A stretch of DNA of 64,000 bases from Legionella sp. PATHC035 (GCF_026191115.1 NZ_JAPHOT010000001.1:372001-436000), one strand, 5' to 3'. Numbered from the stretch's first letter, positions 17,937 to 27,902 are shown. Made by a program: numbers and translations. The notes: generated from the letters alone by a model not told the origin.

Positions 17937-20762
17937 ATGTCCGCAATTCTTGATCCGGTAAATGATGTGCCGCAAACGAGTCAACTGGAATTGACTGCTA
18001 ATGCCCCTGGTTTATTAAAAACCATTAAACGCAATGGTAAAGTAGTAAATTATGATGATACGAAAATTAAAGTTGCAATCACTAAAGCATTCATTGCCGA
18101 CGAAGGCGGTACAGCTCCAACCTCAGATCGTATTCATCAACAAATTGAAGAACTTACCCGTCAAATAACTCAAGTGTTTAAACGCCGTTTGCCCAGCGGT
18201 GGTGCAGTTCATATTGAGGACATTCAGGATCAAGTAGAGTTAGCACTCATGCGTACTGGCCACTACAAAGTTGCCCGCGCTTATGTGTTGTACCGCGAAG
18301 AACACCGTAAAGCACGTGAAAATGAATTAAAACAACAAGCCAGTGACAACAAAATTCTATTAATTACGATGCCGGATGGTGAATTAAAGCCATTAGATAC
18401 TGAGCGCATGAACACTATTGTTAATGAAGCATGCCGTAATTTAGAGCATGTTCAGGCAGAACCTGTGATTAAAGAAGCAATGCGCAATCTTTACAACCAA
18501 GCGAAATTTGAGGATGTGCACAAAGCGTTGATTATGGCTGCACGTACATTGGTTGAAAAAGAGCCCAACTATACTTATGTCAGTGCTCGTTTGTTATTAG
18601 ACAGCTTGCGTATGGAAGCACTAACTAAATTAGAGATCCAAGCGGATGCAACCTTTGATGAAATGATCAAGATTTATCCAGCATACTTCAAAGTGTATAT
18701 TGCTCACGGCATCAAACAAGGAATGCTGGATGTAAAAATGGCCGATTTTGACTTAGAAAAACTCGGCAAGGCGCTGTTGCCTGAGCGTGATATGAAGTTT
18801 AGCTATTTAAGTTTACAAACCTTATATGATCGTTACTTCATCCATGATCATGGCATACGTTATGAGTTGCCTCAGGCATTCTTTATGCGTGTTGCTATGG
18901 GTCTGGCTCTGCGTGAGCAAAATAAAGATGATAAAGCCATTGAGTTTTATCAATTGCTGTCTTCTTTTGATTACATGTCTTCAACACCGACTCTGTTTAA
19001 CTCTGGGACAATTAGACCTCAATTATCCAGCTGCTACTTGACCACTGTTCCTGATCATTTAGATGGTATATACAGTGCCATTAAAGACAATGCCCTACTT
19101 TCCAAATATGCAGGTGGTTTGGGTAATGACTGGACTCCAGTACGTGCAATGGGTTCACATATCAAAGGCACCAACGGAAAATCACAAGGAGTGGTTCCCT
19201 TCCTGAATGTTGCTGATGCAACCGCAGTTGCAGTAAACCAAGGAGGTAAACGTAAAGGAGCAGTCTGTGCTTATCTGGAGTGTTGGCATAAAGATGTAGA
19301 GGAGTTCCTTGAGTTAAGAAAAAATACTGGGGACGATCGACGCCGTACACACGATATGAATACTGCATTGTGGATACCTGATTTATTTATGATGCGTGTA
19401 CGTGAAAATGGTGATTGGACTTTATTCTCACCTGATGAAGTGCCTAATTTACATGATCAATATGGTAAAGCTTTTGAAACACTCTATCGTGAGTATGAAG
19501 AAAAGGCACGCCAAGGTCTCATCAAAAATGCAAAAACTTTATCTGCAGTCAAACTGTGGCGTAAAATGCTATCCATGCTTTTTGAAACTGGCCATCCATG
19601 GATGACCTTTAAAGATCCTTGCAATTTACGTTCGCCACAACAACATGCTGGTGTAGTTCATAGCTCTAATTTGTGTACTGAGATTACACTGAACACCTCA
19701 GAAGAAGAGATCGCTGTATGTAATCTGGGCAGTATCAATCTTCCCGCACACATCAAAAAGGGCAAACTGGATACTGAGAAATTAAAGCGTACCATTAGAA
19801 CTGCTATTCGTATGTTGGATAACGTAATCGATATTAACTACTATTCCGTACCGCAAGCACGTAATTCCAACTTGAAACATCGACCTATTGGTTTAGGCCT
19901 TATGGGTTTTCAAGATGCATTGTATGAGTTAAAAATTGATTATGCTTCCCCTGAGGCAGTCGAATTTGCTGACTCGTCCATGGAGTTAATCAGTTATTAT
20001 GCTATTGAGGCTTCTTGTGATTTAGCTAAGGAGCGAGGGAGTTACTCCAGCTACGAAGGTTCTCTATGGAGTAAAGGCATACTGCCAATTGATTCAATTA
20101 ACTTGTTACAGCAAGCACGTAGCAAATACTTAGAACAAGATCGCTCACAACGATTGGATTGGGAAAGTTTACGTATTAAAGTTCGCACACAAGGAATGCG
20201 TAACTCCAATGTGATGGCCATAGCACCGACCGCTACAATTTCTAATATTTGCGGTGTATCACAATCCATTGAGCCTACATATCAAAACTTGTATGTCAAA
20301 TCGAATTTGTCAGGTGAGTTCACTGTAGTCAATCCATATTTGGTTGCGGATTTAAAAGCATTGAATCTTTGGGATGAAGTGATGGTCAATGATTTGAAAT
20401 ACTTTAACGGTAGTGTGCAACCAATCAGCCGTATTCCTGCTGAATTGAAACAACGTTACGCCACTTCATTTGAAATTGATCCGATTTGGTTAGTTGATGC
20501 CGCTTCTCGTCGTCAAAAATGGATTGATCAGGCGCAATCGTTGAATATCTATATGGCTCAACCATCGGGTAAGAAACTGGACCAACTCTACATGCATGCG
20601 TGGATACGTGGATTAAAAACTACTTATTACTTACGCAGCCTAGGAGCATCCAATGCGGAGAAATCCACTGTAACTGACGGTGCACTCAATGCAGTTAAAA
20701 TAATAGCAGAGGAACCAAAGGTATGCTCTATTCTCGATCCAGACTGCGAAGCGTGCCAATAA
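17937..20762 (+). CDS. nrdA: Ribonucleoside-diphosphate reductase class Ia, alpha subunit
   Basis: NrdA reduces ribonucleotides using a radical from NrdB. The 941-residue protein has an N-terminal ATP-cone (residues about 20-115) for activity control by ATP/dATP. Catalytic-core blocks are SSCYLTT (active-site cysteine), NLCTEI and CNLGSINLP, and GLGLMGFQDALYEL. The C-terminal CSILDPDCEACQ carries the redox-shuttle cysteines. The ATG at 17937 follows GGAGG; an in-frame ATG 15 bases earlier overlaps that site and is rejected. NrdB follows after 14 bases. Confidence 0.96.
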   Translation: MSAILDPVNDVPQTSQLELTANAPGLLKTIKRNGKVVNYDDTKIKVAITKAFIADEGGTAPTSDRIHQQIEELTRQITQVFKRRLPSGGAVHIEDIQDQVELALMRTGHYKVARAYVLYREEHRKARENELKQQASDNKILLITMPDGELKPLDTERMNTIVNEACRNLEHVQAEPVIKEAMRNLYNQAKFEDVHKALIMAARTLVEKEPNYTYVSARLLLDSLRMEALTKLEIQADATFDEMIKIYPAYFKVYIAHGIKQGMLDVKMADFDLEKLGKALLPERDMKFSYLSLQTLYDRYFIHDHGIRYELPQAFFMRVAMGLALREQNKDDKAIEFYQLLSSFDYMSSTPTLFNSGTIRPQLSSCYLTTVPDHLDGIYSAIKDNALLSKYAGGLGNDWTPVRAMGSHIKGTNGKSQGVVPFLNVADATAVAVNQGGKRKGAVCAYLECWHKDVEEFLELRKNTGDDRRRTHDMNTALWIPDLFMMRVRENGDWTLFSPDEVPNLHDQYGKAFETLYREYEEKARQGLIKNAKTLSAVKLWRKMLSMLFETGHPWMTFKDPCNLRSPQQHAGVVHSSNLCTEITLNTSEEEIAVCNLGSINLPAHIKKGKLDTEKLKRTIRTAIRMLDNVIDINYYSVPQARNSNLKHRPIGLGLMGFQDALYELKIDYASPEAVEFADSSMELISYYAIEASCDLAKERGSYSSYEGSLWSKGILPIDSINLLQQARSKYLEQDRSQRLDWESLRIKVRTQGMRNSNVMAIAPTATISNICGVSQSIEPTYQNLYVKSNLSGEFTVVNPYLVADLKALNLWDEVMVNDLKYFNGSVQPISRIPAELKQRYATSFEIDPIWLVDAASRRQKWIDQAQSLNIYMAQPSGKKLDQLYMHAWIRGLKTTYYLRSLGASNAEKSTVTDGALNAVKIIAEEPKVCSILDPDCEACQ

Positions 20763-20776
20763 TCAGGAGAATTTAA

Positions 20777-21874
20777 ATGTCAGAAAATATACAACAACAC
20801 GATATAATTCATACTGGTGCCACAGGATATGAGCCTCTTGAAATGGGAGCTGCGCGTATTCACGTTGATGATAAACGTATCATTAACTGCCGGGCAGACT
20901 TAAACCAGCTCGTTCCTTTTAAATATAGATGGGCTTGGGACAAGTACTTAACCGCTTGTGCGAATCATTGGATGCCTAATGAAATCAATATGAGCGCTGA
21001 CGTAGCGCTCTGGAAAGATCCTAATGGACTTACAGAAGCCGAGCGTTTAATTATCAAACGTAATTTGGGATTTTTCTCAACCGCAGATTCATTGGTTGCC
21101 AATAACCTAGTGCTCGCTGTTTATCGACATATTACCAATCCGGAATGCAGACAATACTTGTTACGTCAGGCCTTTGAAGAGGCATTGCATACTCATGCGT
21201 ACCAGTACGTTATTGAGAGTCTAGGACTTGATGAAGCAGAAGTCTTTAATATGTATCGTGAAATCCCCTCTGTTGCAACTAAAGCAGCTTGGGCGTTACC
21301 TTTTACTCAAAGCTTGGGTGACGAAACATTCCATACCGGTACTGTAGAAAATGATCAGCGCCTATTGCGCGATTTAATTGCCTTCTATGTAATCTTTGAA
21401 GGGATCTTTTTCTATGTTGGCTTCACGCAAATCCTCTCCATGGGACGTCGAAATAAAATGGTAGGCACTTCAGAGCAGTTCCAATATATTTTACGTGATG
21501 AATCCATGCATATGAATTTTGGTATTGATGTCATCAACCAAATTAAAATTGAGAACCCCCATTTGTGGACACCTGAATTTAAAGAAGAAATGATTCAATT
21601 GATTCGCCAAGGTGTGGCGCTGGAGTATCAATATGCTAAGGACACTATGCCTCAAGGCATTTTAGGAATGAATGCAGAAATGTTCGAAGAATACTTGCAC
21701 TTCATTGCTAACCGCCGTTTAAATCAAATCGGACTTCCAGAACAGTACCCTGGCGCTGAAAACCCATTCCCTTGGATGAGTGAAATGATGGATTTGAAAA
21801 AAGAGAAAAACTTTTTTGAAACTCGCGTCATTGAGTATCAAGCAGGTGGTACTCTCAGCTGGGATGATGAATAA
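20777..21874 (+). CDS. nrdB: Ribonucleoside-diphosphate reductase class I, beta subunit
   Basis: The 365-residue radical-generating subunit. Metal ligands fit the family: Asp104 (in [10 protein letters not shown]), Glu135, His138, and later the DESMHMNFG pair. The spacing E135-x2-H138-x3-Y142 places a tyrosine at the radical position. Overall the sequence resembles the chlamydial R2c group, in which a phenylalanine replaces this tyrosine; here the tyrosine and aspartate are canonical. The RBS is CAGGAG. It is co-transcribed with nrdA. Confidence 0.95.
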   Translation: MSENIQQHDIIHTGATGYEPLEMGAARIHVDDKRIINCRADLNQLVPFKYRWAWDKYLTACANHWMPNEINMSADVALWKDPNGLTEAERLIIKRNLGFFSTADSLVANNLVLAVYRHITNPECRQYLLRQAFEEALHTHAYQYVIESLGLDEAEVFNMYREIPSVATKAAWALPFTQSLGDETFHTGTVENDQRLLRDLIAFYVIFEGIFFYVGFTQILSMGRRNKMVGTSEQFQYILRDESMHMNFGIDVINQIKIENPHLWTPEFKEEMIQLIRQGVALEYQYAKDTMPQGILGMNAEMFEEYLHFIANRRLNQIGLPEQYPGAENPFPWMSEMMDLKKEKNFFETRVIEYQAGGTLSWDDE

Positions 21875-21921
21875 GAGTATCTTTTCTAGTATCCCAAATG
21901 GTCATTAAAAATAACTTCAAG

Positions 21922-21954
21922 TAGGGCTTTTTGCAGTGTTGCAAACAAGCCCTA
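21922..21954 (+). terminator. Strong hairpin after nrdAB
   Basis: An almost perfect 14-base-pair stem: TAGGGCTT (21922-21929) plus TTTGCA (21930-21935) pair with TGCAAA and AAGCCCTA, with a GTGT loop and one bulged C. It lies 48 bases after nrdB. The downstream sequence is AT-rich but without a long T run, so it may end transcription or stabilise the 3' end. Confidence 0.7.
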
Positions 21955-22108
21955 AATTTAGATACCGCTTTAATATTCTTTCGACTCCTCATTTAATCAA
22001 GTAACGCCATTTATTTTTTCCAACTGCTTGCCAAAAATAATCGCAACTCACATATATTAATCAAAGATAAATCCCAAGAATTTGTTTGCAAATAGTAGTT
22101 TTCATAAA

Positions 22109-22128
22109 CTTAATGGTTACATAATAAT
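22109..22128 (+). promoter_or_regulatory. PmrA-box-like tandem element
   Basis: CTTAATGGT-TA-CATAATAAT fits the Legionella PmrA recognition pattern cTTAATatT-N2-cTTAATatT, two half-sites 11 bases apart. It sits 51-70 bases upstream of the unknown 541-residue gene. PmrA activates many Dot/Icm effector genes. Confidence 0.6.
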
Positions 22129-22178
22129 CATGTGATAAAATAATAAACAGAAAGAACTTTTTGCTATTGGAGAATGTT

Positions 22179-23804
22179 ATGTCAATGACATTAACTGAAT
22201 GGTGGACGAAACTAGACCAGGAGACTCGCGAAGTTGCAAAAAAATATGCGTATAGCTACCCTGATGCATTAACTCCTGCTAACGCCATAAATGACAATGC
22301 GGACTTGACTCCTTGGGAAGCCGTCCATGCCATGGCAAGTCTTGGGTCCACAATCGAATCAATTAGTCTCCTTAGTGCCGGAGGTATTGCAGGTAGGATA
22401 GCTACTGCTTCAAAAAAACTAGGTGAGCCATTACAGAAGAAGTCTCCAGATGAGGAGCCGCATTACGTTCCCAAAATCACTGATGAAAAAAGTTTACTAC
22501 TTGCCGTGGTGTATTATCGCTCCCAATGCCGGTTTCAACATATTCAATCAATAAATTCCACCATTCAAAACGGTGCTCTTGGAAAACCAGGCATAGAACA
22601 AAATAAGCCCGGGGTTGCAAAAGAGGCAGAAGCGTTAAGGGTAAAAATTAAAGACTATTGTTCTAATAACATAGAGATTGCCACATCCGCCCATTCAAAT
22701 TTTATTGAACTCTTCCCTCCACCGAACGAACTAGGCAATGATTTATTTAAACCCAAAAGCTTAGCTGAACAATATCAAGATTTTGCGCATCGGGTAATAG
22801 CCCAGCATTTAGATTTTGATATTGAGGAACAATCTCATGAGAAATTACACAATATTGCTGTAGAGAACTGCGAAAAAATCAGAACGAAGCTGCAGGACGC
22901 AGAAGCAGAACTAAAGACTCTATATCTCTACAAAAAATTAAAAGAATTTATAACGAATACTACTGAATATTCCGATGCAACTTTTGCTCGCTTTGCGGAT
23001 ACTCTGGACGAGGACTATGGTGCACAAGCCAAAGAAATATGGGACCAAGCAGAGTCATTCGCCAAGGGAAAAAAATCAAAGAAGGATCAAATTACCGAGG
23101 GAGTGAACAATTATACTCCTGCTTTTCTCCAAGGCTTTATGCATGCTCGGCTTAACCCATTGGCTTATGTTCCTTGGGTAATGGGTGTCGATGAAAACGC
23201 GCGTTTTAAACGATTTAAAGAACATTTTGAATCGCATGTAACCAGTAAAATAGCATCCGCTAGTCACGCTGTCTCTGGTATAACAGAGATTAGCGAAGAG
23301 GATCTCAAGGCGGCCAGTTCTGGAGATATTTTAGATTTAATCACGATGGGTCATGATTTACGGATAGAAATAGAGCGTTTACAAAAATCCATCCAATCCT
23401 ATGTGGAAACACTCAAAGAGGATGAGCTTATTAAATTTTCAACAAGAACGCCATTCATTGGATGGATTACGAAACTACTTGCTGATTTTCCTTTAACGAA
23501 AGGCTTATTGCATGACAACATTCATTACCTTGATATTGCCAACAAATTTTCTCAGCGATTAGATGAAATCAAACAAATTCAGGATAGTCAAGATCAAAGA
23601 TCAAAACTTGATGAACTCAAAAATTCAATTCGGACGGAGGTCGATAGTGTTAAAAAGGGAAGTCATTATTTGCTCTTTCAAAGTAAGAGGGAATTAGCAC
23701 ACAAACACTTCCATCATATTATCGATGCTAGAAAAATTGGGGAAGAAGAAGAGGATAGTGTTGACGCGGAAAACGAGGATCAACCTAAGCCCAACAATGC
23801 CTAA
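22179..23804 (+). CDS. Unknown coiled-coil-rich protein, candidate Dot/Icm effector
   Basis: A 541-residue protein that I do not recognise. It is hydrophilic with long helical segments likely to form coiled coils (around residues 225-260 and 450-500). It has no signal peptide; one weak hydrophobic patch (ESISLLSAGGIAGRIA) lies near residues 52-67. The C-terminus is strongly acidic (EEEEDSVDAENEDQ), resembling the glutamate-rich E-block seen in many Dot/Icm signals. The ATG at 22179 follows TTGGAGAATGTT; a TTG 18 bases earlier is rejected. A PmrA-box-like site lies upstream and a terminator follows. Effector status is inference. Confidence 0.7.
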   Translation: MSMTLTEWWTKLDQETREVAKKYAYSYPDALTPANAINDNADLTPWEAVHAMASLGSTIESISLLSAGGIAGRIATASKKLGEPLQKKSPDEEPHYVPKITDEKSLLLAVVYYRSQCRFQHIQSINSTIQNGALGKPGIEQNKPGVAKEAEALRVKIKDYCSNNIEIATSAHSNFIELFPPPNELGNDLFKPKSLAEQYQDFAHRVIAQHLDFDIEEQSHEKLHNIAVENCEKIRTKLQDAEAELKTLYLYKKLKEFITNTTEYSDATFARFADTLDEDYGAQAKEIWDQAESFAKGKKSKKDQITEGVNNYTPAFLQGFMHARLNPLAYVPWVMGVDENARFKRFKEHFESHVTSKIASASHAVSGITEISEEDLKAASSGDILDLITMGHDLRIEIERLQKSIQSYVETLKEDELIKFSTRTPFIGWITKLLADFPLTKGLLHDNIHYLDIANKFSQRLDEIKQIQDSQDQRSKLDELKNSIRTEVDSVKKGSHYLLFQSKRELAHKHFHHIIDARKIGEEEEDSVDAENEDQPKPNNA

Positions 23805-23805
23805 G

Positions 23806-23828
23806 GCCAATGGATTATTGGCATTTTT
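23806..23828 (+). terminator. Rho-independent terminator after the 541-residue gene
   Basis: GCCAAT (23806-23811) pairs with ATTGGC (23817-23822) over a 5-base loop and is followed by ATTTTT. It starts 2 bases after the stop codon. The remaining 290 bases to the next gene hold nothing else that I recognise. Confidence 0.85.
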
Positions 23829-24121
23829 CTTATTAAATAGGATTTCCAGCATTTAAGTTCTATAGGTAAATTAGCCTGGGTATTAGTCTGAAGGATGAGG
23901 TCCGGGTTCCAGAAGATTTCGCCTCCAATAAGACCATACCTAAATCGTTCGTCTAATCCATAAATGACAAACAAAAAGATCATCTTGCTAGCCCAACTAA
24001 AAAAATTAAGATGATATTTTTCTTCCCTATAGTAGAATCTTAAGGTGTCGAAAATGCAATATCGACCATTGCACTCAATAAAATAGTTTATTTATATCGA
24101 CTAAAACACAGGAGGTGTCCT

Positions 24122-24628
24122 ATGGCCAAGAAAAAGGAAGACAATACCAATTATAGCTTTTTACTTAAGAGTATGGCTGCAGTCACTGCTGCAGCGATGG
24201 TGACAGCGGGAATTATTGCCGCAGTAACATTAAAATCTGCTGCAACAGCCACAACTGCAATCGCCGCGAAAACGCTCCTTGCATCAACTTTAATATTTGC
24301 ACCAGCTGTATTTCCATTTGCACTTGTTGCGATTGGACTTGTTTTTGTATTACCTTTTTTATTCGGCTGCAACAGTAATACATATACTACGGTAGGAACG
24401 ACCGTAACCCCTGGGTACAGAAGTTATGGGAGCTATAGTTTTTATCCTCCTACCCCCGATTATACTTTTCCTAATTATGATACGAGTAGTAACGTTTACA
24501 TCAGTAGCGCTCACTCCCATGGGCATCCTGCCTCTGAAGGTACCGTGCATGTACATGGTAGCTCAAATACACATGGCCATGATGGAAATCGACATGGACA
24601 TGATACTACTCGACATGGACATTTTTAA
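24122..24628 (+). CDS. Membrane protein with histidine-rich C-terminal tail
   Basis: A 168-residue protein with a lysine-rich start, two hydrophobic segments (about 15-37 and 46-80), then a Tyr/Ser/Pro/Thr-rich region. The last 40 residues carry about a dozen histidines in HGH, HVH and HGHD units (for example NTHGHDGNRHGHDTTRHGH). Such tails commonly bind Zn, Ni, Co or Cu. The ATG follows AGGAGGTGTCC, an unusually strong ribosome binding site, so high expression is likely. No named family is recognised. Confidence 0.75.
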   Translation: MAKKKEDNTNYSFLLKSMAAVTAAAMVTAGIIAAVTLKSAATATTAIAAKTLLASTLIFAPAVFPFALVAIGLVFVLPFLFGCNSNTYTTVGTTVTPGYRSYGSYSFYPPTPDYTFPNYDTSSNVYISSAHSHGHPASEGTVHVHGSSNTHGHDGNRHGHDTTRHGHF

Positions 24629-24644
24629 AATCAGCAGATTGTAA

Positions 24645-24779
24645 TTATTTCGCAGGGTCTATGGCTGGATCTTCTAATTTTGAGCATTCTATTTTTATCA
24701 TGATGCCCATCGCACCTATTGGAGATCCATTGCTACGTTCATTTGTTTCACTGCAAAAGCCCATTAACTTATCCCTCAT
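24645..24779 (-). CDS. Possible small protein, 44 residues
   Basis: A short minus-strand frame begins MRDKLMGFCSETNERSNG and ends KLEDPAIDPAK. The composition looks protein-like rather than random, but there is no clear ribosome binding site. It could be a real small gene, a decayed fragment or chance. Confidence 0.25.
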   Translation of the reverse strand: MRDKLMGFCSETNERSNGSPIGAMGIMIKIECSKLEDPAIDPAK

Positions 24780-24873
24780 GAGCGAGTTTTATACTAATTT
24801 TTACTATACTTAATGAGACATATTTAAATAAAGATAATTCTTAGGATAAATGGGGGGGTAGGAGGAATACGAA

Positions 24874-25167
24874 ATGAAAAGCGTATTACTAACAGCACTA
24901 CTGCTCGCATTCACTACAGCGGCTTTGGCAGATGAAAGTGTCATTGTCACTCAAACAAAAACCTGGCAAAGCGTCCCCATTACTGTAGATGAGGAAGCTC
25001 ATACTTATACTGTTGAGAAAGGAATCACGTTGCCTGAAGGAGATTATTATTACACTTATCCAGGCTACCGTTGTTTAAAAGAAAAAGGAGATATAGTCGG
25101 CGTCAATGCAGTCGTATTCCAAGCAGGTACTTCTGGTGGAAACGATATCTATTGTTATGCAGACTAA
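24874..25167 (+). CDS. Small exported protein, 97 residues
   Basis: The product starts with a clear signal peptide (MKSVLLTALLLAFTTAALA, cleavage before DESV). The mature part is about 78 residues and probably beta-rich, with two cysteines (YRCLKEKG and IYCYAD) that may form a disulfide in the periplasm. The ATG follows TAGGAGGAATACGAA. I do not recognise a family. A terminator hairpin follows. It is probably transcribed alone. Confidence 0.75.
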   Translation: MKSVLLTALLLAFTTAALADESVIVTQTKTWQSVPITVDEEAHTYTVEKGITLPEGDYYYTYPGYRCLKEKGDIVGVNAVVFQAGTSGGNDIYCYAD

Positions 25168-25200
25168 AATCAAAAACTCCGCTCAATAGAACACTAAATG

Positions 25201-25238
25201 AAAGCGTAATCGTAGAAACTTTACTCGGTTACGCTTTT
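25201..25238. terminator. Terminator between convergent genes
   Basis: AAAGCGTAA (25201-25209) pairs with TTACGCTTT (25229-25237), 9 base pairs plus an inner CG pair, and runs into TTTT. The arms begin with A and end with T, so it may act in both directions, for the exported protein and the ABC transporter. Confidence 0.82.
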
Positions 25239-25255
25239 AATAAGTCATTTTTATG

Positions 25256-27034
25256 TTACAAAACCATCCCATTGACTTGACTGTCCCAAAGCTTTTTGAA
25301 ATAGCTTTGCTCATTATTTACAAGTTCATTAAAAGTCCCTTCTTCAATAATTGCCCCACCCTCCATCACGACTATTCGATCCATATGTCGAATGGTCGAC
25401 AACCGATGTGCAATGGCGATAACTGTAGCATTATTTTGTTCGAGCATGGCGTTAATTGATTGTTGCACTTCTTGTTCTGAGAGCGTATCGAGACTTGAAG
25501 TCGCTTCATCCAGAACAACAAGCGATGCATTTTTTAAAAATGCACGTGCAATTGCAATACGCTGGCGCTGTCCTCCAGAAAGCTTCACACCACGCTCACC
25601 AACCAAGGTATCATATTGTTCCGGCAATGATTCAATAAAATTATCTATCTTAGCCATTGCAGCTGCATGCTTAATCTCTTCAAGCGTAGCATTTTCTTTC
25701 GCATAGCCAATATTCTCTCCTAGTGTTCGATGAAAAAGCATAATATCTTGTGGAATAAGCGCTATTTGTTGACGCAAAGAATCTGAAGTAATCTCTGAAA
25801 TCGGCATATCATCGATTAAAATTTGCCCTGAGGTAGGCTTAAAATTTTTTAATAGCAAGGATATCAGTGTTGACTTCCCCGCTCCAGAATGGCCAACCAA
25901 CCCAATCTTCTCCCCAGGCCTGATCAATAGATTTAGATTTTGAAATACCGAGCTTCCTTCGTTGTAGGCAAAAGAAAGCTGCCGAAACTCAATTTTACCC
26001 TGGTGAATCGGATAGGCTTGTGCTCCGGGTTCATCAACCTCGTCATGCGGAGTCGATAAAATGCTAAACGACGATTTGAAATCCCCTATTTCTTTTAAAA
26101 AAGTACAAAGACTGCTCATCAGAGCCCATAAATCAAAGGAAATGGTAATGGCTGTGAGCATCACAAACAGGAAATCTCCAGTGGAAATCTCATCATGTGT
26201 CCGTAGATAGATCATAAATATAAAAACAGCAATCAGCATGAACCAATAGAGGACTGAGCCAACCATATTAAATTTAAAATCGTATTGATACAGTGCTATT
26301 TGTCGCGGAACAAAATCATCCGACATCAGTTCATTCACCCGTCGATGCTCGGCTCGTCGTTTGGCAAAATAAAACAGAGAGAAGATGTTGGTAATATTAT
26401 CTGAAAAAGAACCAATGATTTGGTGCTTACTTTCAGCCACCTCATTAGAAAGTCGATTCAGTTTGAGTGCCATAGGAAGCATGATGACCATAACCAACAC
26501 ACACCAGGCCAGCATGAAACAAAACACATTGAAATTGACAACCAGCAGAACAAAAACTGAAACAATGACCACACAAAAATGTTTCCCTACAATATGATGG
26601 AGATTAGCAAAAACGCTATCATATCCATCCAATAGCCCTTTCAGTTTACTAATTACAGTACCACTAGGTGTATTTTGAAAATAGTTATAAGAATGATGCT
26701 GCACGTAATTATAGGCAGAGGATAATAATCTTTGTCTGGCATATGGCTCAGCCTTCCACTCAGCGAAATCACTAATGCGCCACACAACATCCAACACGAT
26801 TTGTGCCGTGATAAATAACACAATAGGAAACACCAGTTGTCCATATGAAGTGATTGTTTCGTTAGAAAAGGCATCCACTAAAAGTTTAAAGGAGTAATTA
26901 TTAGCAAAAATATAAATCGCAGTGAGCACCGGCGCCTGAAACATTAAAACATACCACCATCGATAAGGTTTAATGACTTGCCATAAAAAATTCCATGCCG
27001 AATAAACTGGATATTTTAAATCTAAAGGGTCCAC
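25256..27034 (-). CDS. ABC transporter, fused permease and ATPase (MsbA-type exporter)
   Basis: A 592-residue half-transporter with about six membrane segments in the first 310 residues and a C-terminal ATPase. ATPase motifs are Walker A GHSGAGKS near 395, Q-loop IPQD, signature LSGGQRQRIAIARAF near 500, Walker B LVVLDEATS and the H-loop AHRLST. It would work as a homodimer in the inner membrane, exporting lipids, peptides or drugs. The substrate is unknown. It starts with GTG (27034) and a weak ribosome binding site. No dedicated partner gene is adjacent. Confidence 0.9.
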   Translation of the reverse strand: MDPLDLKYPVYSAWNFLWQVIKPYRWWYVLMFQAPVLTAIYIFANNYSFKLLVDAFSNETITSYGQLVFPIVLFITAQIVLDVVWRISDFAEWKAEPYARQRLLSSAYNYVQHHSYNYFQNTPSGTVISKLKGLLDGYDSVFANLHHIVGKHFCVVIVSVFVLLVVNFNVFCFMLAWCVLVMVIMLPMALKLNRLSNEVAESKHQIIGSFSDNITNIFSLFYFAKRRAEHRRVNELMSDDFVPRQIALYQYDFKFNMVGSVLYWFMLIAVFIFMIYLRTHDEISTGDFLFVMLTAITISFDLWALMSSLCTFLKEIGDFKSSFSILSTPHDEVDEPGAQAYPIHQGKIEFRQLSFAYNEGSSVFQNLNLLIRPGEKIGLVGHSGAGKSTLISLLLKNFKPTSGQILIDDMPISEITSDSLRQQIALIPQDIMLFHRTLGENIGYAKENATLEEIKHAAAMAKIDNFIESLPEQYDTLVGERGVKLSGGQRQRIAIARAFLKNASLVVLDEATSSLDTLSEQEVQQSINAMLEQNNATVIAIAHRLSTIRHMDRIVVMEGGAIIEEGTFNELVNNEQSYFKKLWDSQVNGMVL

Positions 27035-27196
27035 TATTTATGCTCAAAATTAAGAGTCATCAAAGTATACCATAAGAAACAGCCAAGATGCTCATAATTA
27101 AGTCATTTTGAGGTGCGGCAAAATGAACAAGACACATTGATTGCTCCGGAAGTTGTTATTTTACAAGGATAACGGTAGACTTACGACTCAGTCAAA

Positions 27197-27273
27197 GTCC
27201 CGGTGGCACAGCTGGATAGCGCAGCCCCCTCCTAAGGGGCAGGTCGGAGGTTCAAATCCTCTCCGGGACGCCA
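27197..27273 (+). tRNA. tRNA-Arg (anticodon CCU)
   Basis: A 77-base cloverleaf. The acceptor stem GTCCCGG pairs with CCGGGAC, the T-loop is GGTTCAAATCC, and CCA is encoded. The anticodon loop CTCCTAA gives CCU, reading AGG codons for arginine. Accessory genes start about 630 bases downstream, which fits a tRNA used as an island insertion point. Confidence 0.95.
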
Positions 27274-27902
27274 GTACAATCAATGAGTTACTAGCAATGC
27301 TCGCGGGCAAAATGGTGCGATCAGGGTGCAAAGCGAATCTATAATAAAATAAAACAGTAACCATCAATATATGCCTAATTAGGCTCAAATTGGGAGGAAA
27401 TAATAAGCCCTGTCCTTCAATCACCTAAAGGGCAACTCACGTACTCGATATTCTCTTGCTTCTCTTTTGATTTAAACATGAACGGAGAAAGTCGTGTAGC
27501 CTTTGTTAGTAAGAATAAGCGGTGTAACTCACTTATTGCCTGCTGAGATGTTTGAAAAATCATAGTCTATCTTAATTTCAAACCAATTAATTACTGAAAC
27601 TCAGAATGCAAAAGGTTTTTTATAAATGCTCAAAGAAAGTAAGCATGAAACATAGAGCGCACAAACTTTCAACAAAAGCCGCTCATTGCAAGTAAGTCGC
27701 ATGAGAAGAGTTGCCACATTAATTAACAATCTAACTCAAATTTATATGTAATCTAATGGCCTTAAAGTAAACTGAAAACTCTGCTTACACATGGCACAGT
27801 CCTGACTCATTATAGTCATATTTATTTATTGCTTGAAAATAAAAGATAATATATAAACAATTTCAGCATTGAACCGCTTACTTACACAATTAGAGGCAAT
27901 AA
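27274..27902. other. Gene-free stretch downstream of the tRNA
   Basis: About 630 AT-rich bases without a credible gene. I found no integrase remnant and no second copy of the tRNA 3' end in the window. The last 100 bases probably hold the promoter of the next gene. Confidence 0.5.

Noticed and set aside
27188-27424. 78-codon minus-strand frame over the tRNA
   Set aside because: It translates the antisense of the tRNA-Arg gene, a common false call.
27780-27820. Sigma-54-like promoter (TGGCAC with downstream TG)
   Set aside because: The -12 GC element is missing at the required spacing.
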